Assembly: GCA_902479065.1 (NCBI GenBank)
Contig: CABSNM010000009.1
Location: 1 to 64,000, forward strand
From: an uncultured Collinsella sp.
Lineage (GTDB): Bacteria > Actinomycetota > Coriobacteriia > Coriobacteriales > Coriobacteriaceae
Direction: 5' to 3'
DNA length: 64,000 bases
Part shown: positions 61,749 to 64,000 of the stretch, piece by piece
Position numbering within the stretch: position 1 is the stretch's first letter
Layout of the letters: each line of letters begins with the position of its first letter
The notes under the pieces: generated by a model
The model's input: only the letters and a program-made list of their open reading frames with translations
The model's database searches: none
Told to the model about the DNA's origin: nothing
Program-made: the position numbers and the translations under genes

Positions 61749-62815
61749 TGGGTGCATACGGGATAAACAACACCCTTGAGGCAGACTTCGCAGGAATAGA
61801 TCGTGAGCTGATCGCCACCTTATCGGGTAAAGTCCTTGCCGTCTCCGGCGCCACAGGGTTCTTGGGGTCCCTGCTCGCTCGTCTCGTTATTTGGGCCAAC
61901 GACAAGCTAGGATTGGGCACGAGACTAATCTTGTGTGTTCGTAACGCCGCTAAACTCGACGTCATCATGCCCGGAATTGCCGCTAGGGAGGATGTTACTG
62001 TCGCAGTAGTTGATTTCTCCGAGCCTTGTGCGGCTCTCAGCATAGACTTCGACTGTCTTGTCCACACTGCCGCCATTACCACTTCGAAGGTTATGGTTGA
62101 GCGTCCTGCAGACGTAATTAACATTATGATCAACGGCACGAGATGGGCACTCGAAAGTGCATGCATGAATTCGAAGTCGAAAGTACTCTTCTTATCCTCC
62201 ATGGAGGCCTGTGGTAGCTTTGACGATGCCGTGGACGTATACGAGGGTACGATGGGTGCTATCGATATGGGCTCGGTACGATCTTGCTATCCCGAGGGCA
62301 AGCGGCTCGGAGAACTGATGTGTCTTGCTTATGCAAAGCAATTTGGCATCAACGCCGTGGCTGGGCGACTCGCCCAGACCTTCGGAGCGGGGATTCTGCC
62401 GACCGAAGGTCGCGTCTTCAAACAGTTTGCCTCGAGTGCCATGGCTGGTGAGCCAATCGTGCTCCATACGGACGGGATGAGCGAAGGCAATTACGTGTAT
62501 TCGACCGACGCTCTCTCAGCTATTCTTTTGCTCTTATCCAAGGGCATCTCTGGGGAGACCTACAACATTGCGAATGAGGCATGCCACTCAACGATCCGCG
62601 GCATGGCAGAGATGGTGGCAGAAAGATTCGGAGGTGACCATTATAGCGTTGTAATCGAAGGAAAAGACTCCTCACAGTTCGGATACGCTGCACCTACGAA
62701 GATGACGCTGCGCTCGAACAAACTTCGCGCGCTTGGTTGGGAACCGAAAGTTAATTTAGAAGAATCTTACCGCAGATTGATTGGTTTTTTAGCTGATAGT
62801 AACAGCAATTGTTAG
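61748..62815 (+). CDS. NAD-dependent epimerase/dehydratase (extended SDR)
   Basis: A 355-residue sugar-nucleotide-type SDR: SGATGFLGSLLARL (NAD loop), CLVHTAAITTSK, FLSSMEACG and YPEGKRLGE containing the catalytic YxxxK. It shares one base with the preceding gene. In IspD-SDR-LicD clusters this enzyme may reduce or epimerise the polyol precursor or the CDP-sugar; the TarJ reductase of Gram-positives is a different family, so the product is open. Confidence 0.88.
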   Translation: MGAYGINNTLEADFAGIDRELIATLSGKVLAVSGATGFLGSLLARLVIWANDKLGLGTRLILCVRNAAKLDVIMPGIAAREDVTVAVVDFSEPCAALSIDFDCLVHTAAITTSKVMVERPADVINIMINGTRWALESACMNSKSKVLFLSSMEACGSFDDAVDVYEGTMGAIDMGSVRSCYPEGKRLGELMCLAYAKQFGINAVAGRLAQTFGAGILPTEGRVFKQFASSAMAGEPIVLHTDGMSEGNYVYSTDALSAILLLLSKGISGETYNIANEACHSTIRGMAEMVAERFGGDHYSVVIEGKDSSQFGYAAPTKMTLRSNKLRALGWEPKVNLEESYRRLIGFLADSNSNC

Positions 62816-62858
62816 CTAATCTAATTTAACTATTTATAACAGTTCCAGCTGTGTTTTC

Positions 62859-62887
62859 GGTTCCGGATGCCATTAGTGTCCGGAACC
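62859..62887 (+). terminator. Hairpin between epimerase and last glycosyltransferase
   Basis: A perfect 9-bp stem GGTTCCGGA/TCCGGAACC with an 11-base loop, followed by CGGTATTGTTT. The T-run is poor; under the NusG-like protein it may be read through. Confidence 0.5.
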
Positions 62888-62913
62888 CGGTATTGTTTAA
62901 AATTGGGATCTTA

Positions 62914-64000
62914 ATGATAAGCACTATGAAATCCAATAAACCTCGTGTTTTAGTTTCAGGAGTTGGGACACGTTTTGGTGGTACTGAGACCGTAGTGAGC
63001 CGCTATATTGGCGCTTTGTCTGAAAAATATGCTTTCGACACTATTAGCTCAAGACCATATCAACAAGTCGAGTACTCAATGGGAGACAATAGAATCATCA
63101 ATATACCGGGGTGGAAAGAAAATCCCATTGAACATATAACCCGACTTCGCCGCTTATTTTACGGGCATGGAACTGAATACTGTGCTTTTTGGCATAATGC
63201 AAACTCTTATTGGAATATTGAAACAATTGAGCTTGCGGCTAAGGCGAATATTCCTGTTAGGATTTGTCATTATCATTGTTCACAAGCACTGGGCGGGCCA
63301 GCGAAAAGGTTTTCCACCTGGGCACTTAGAAAACATGTTGCGAATTTAAGCAATGTTTTACTCGCCTGTTCCCAGGAGGCTGGGGAATACGCGTTCCCTG
63401 GTCATACTTTTGACATTTTAAATAATGCTTTTGATGTTTCCTTATTTTCATATCAGGAAACAAACCGTCTTTCAGTTCGAGCTGAACTTGGTTTAAGGGA
63501 TAGTTTCGTCATCGGCCATGTTGGGCGGCTTTCATCAGTGAAGAATCAGATATTGTTAGTTCGTTCTTTACCCGAAATTATTAAATTTAGAGCTAATGCA
63601 ATGCTGGTGCTAGTGGGTGAGGGCCCCTCAAAAGAATTGATCATGGAAGAGGCGCGATCTCTTGGTGTCGAAAACCATTTGGTTCTTACGGGGCCTCGCA
63701 TGGATGTAGCCTCTCTTCTGTCCGCATTTGACGTGTTTGCTTTTCCCTCGGTATTCGAAGGGCTCGGCATGGCTGCGGTCGAGGCGCAAGCAAATGGATT
63801 GCCCTGTGTGATTTCTGATCAGGTGCCTCGAGCTGTTGCCGTCTCAGACTCAGTTTGTTTTCTACCTCCAGAAAACCCCTCTTTGTGGGCTGACACGCTC
63901 TGTGCCTTTGATCGTTCTTCCTTTTGCCTCAAACCAAATTTAATAAATAGATTCGATATCAATAAAGAGTCATTAAAACTTGCGGAATATTTCAAAGGCT
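62914..64000 (+). CDS. GT4-family glycosyltransferase, 3'-truncated by window edge
   Basis: An open frame of 362 codons runs to the window end with no stop. It starts at ATG 62914 (or ATG 62926) and carries the GT4 layout: GTRFGGTETVVSRYIGAL acceptor loop, VIGHVGRLSSVKNQ opening the C-terminal domain, and FPSVFEGLGMAAVEAQANG donor motif. Base composition is clearly richer in A+T than the upstream genes (many TTT, ATT, AAT codons), as is common for exchanged glycan genes. The ribosome site is weak. Confidence 0.88.
   Translation, partial: MISTMKSNKPRVLVSGVGTRFGGTETVVSRYIGALSEKYAFDTISSRPYQQVEYSMGDNRIINIPGWKENPIEHITRLRRLFYGHGTEYCAFWHNANSYWNIETIELAAKANIPVRICHYHCSQALGGPAKRFSTWALRKHVANLSNVLLACSQEAGEYAFPGHTFDILNNAFDVSLFSYQETNRLSVRAELGLRDSFVIGHVGRLSSVKNQILLVRSLPEIIKFRANAMLVLVGEGPSKELIMEEARSLGVENHLVLTGPRMDVASLLSAFDVFAFPSVFEGLGMAAVEAQANGLPCVISDQVPRAVAVSDSVCFLPPENPSLWADTLCAFDRSSFCLKPNLINRFDINKESLKLAEYFKG

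Overview
The window looks like chromosome from an anaerobic, high-G+C, Gram-positive gut actinobacterium, most probably a Coriobacteriia member such as Collinsella. The reasons are an oxygen-independent (cbi-type) cobalamin pathway, a single-chain serine dehydratase, a full glycogen cluster with both GlgC and GlgD, lipoproteins, and high-G+C codon use. Genus is an inference; no rRNA is present.

Layout. 0-2.2 kb: tail of a tRNA-Glu, a flippase-like membrane protein, a TetR regulator. 2.24-24.25 kb: a very G+C-rich cobalamin island. Its left arm (minus strand) is an exported cobaltochelatase CbiK, a small lipoprotein, and a BtuF/BtuC/BtuD-like importer, led by a strong promoter and a cobalamin riboswitch. 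Its right arm (plus strand) is a tightly overlapping 17-gene run from cbiF to cbiJ. Transposase relics lie at both ends (IS3-like at 2243-2326, IS21-like at 24124-24252), suggesting the block was acquired. Within it cbiL is reduced to its first ~10 codons joined in frame to its last ~60, so the C20-methylation step has no intact gene here.

24.3-33 kb (minus): a MacAB-type efflux system, an L,D-transpeptidase, L-serine dehydratase and MetK. 33.3-40.5 kb (plus): gltX, priA, def, fmt, rsmB. Gaps in this core region hold long near-perfect palindromes of several kinds, including two copies of a 69-bp palindromic repeat.

40.6-54 kb (minus): FmdB-like zinc ribbon, a GH13-GH77 fusion enzyme, and glgA, glgD, glgC, glgP, glgB. 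GlgA and GlgB both end in lysine/alanine-rich histone-H1-like tails. The same TGGTAAAAC half-site occurs upstream of the fusion enzyme and of glgB, suggesting one shared regulator for alpha-glucan metabolism.

54.3-55.7 kb: HAD phosphatase and thiamine pyrophosphokinase, then tRNA-Ala(GGC). 56.2-64 kb (plus): a long structured leader with two large hairpins, a LoaP/RfaH-like NusG paralogue, then a cell-surface glycan cluster (initiating sugar-phosphate transferase, GT2, GT4, LicD, IspD/TarI-like cytidylyltransferase, NAD-dependent epimerase, and a GT4 running off the end). The leader plus NusG paralogue looks like a processive antitermination system for the glycan operon.
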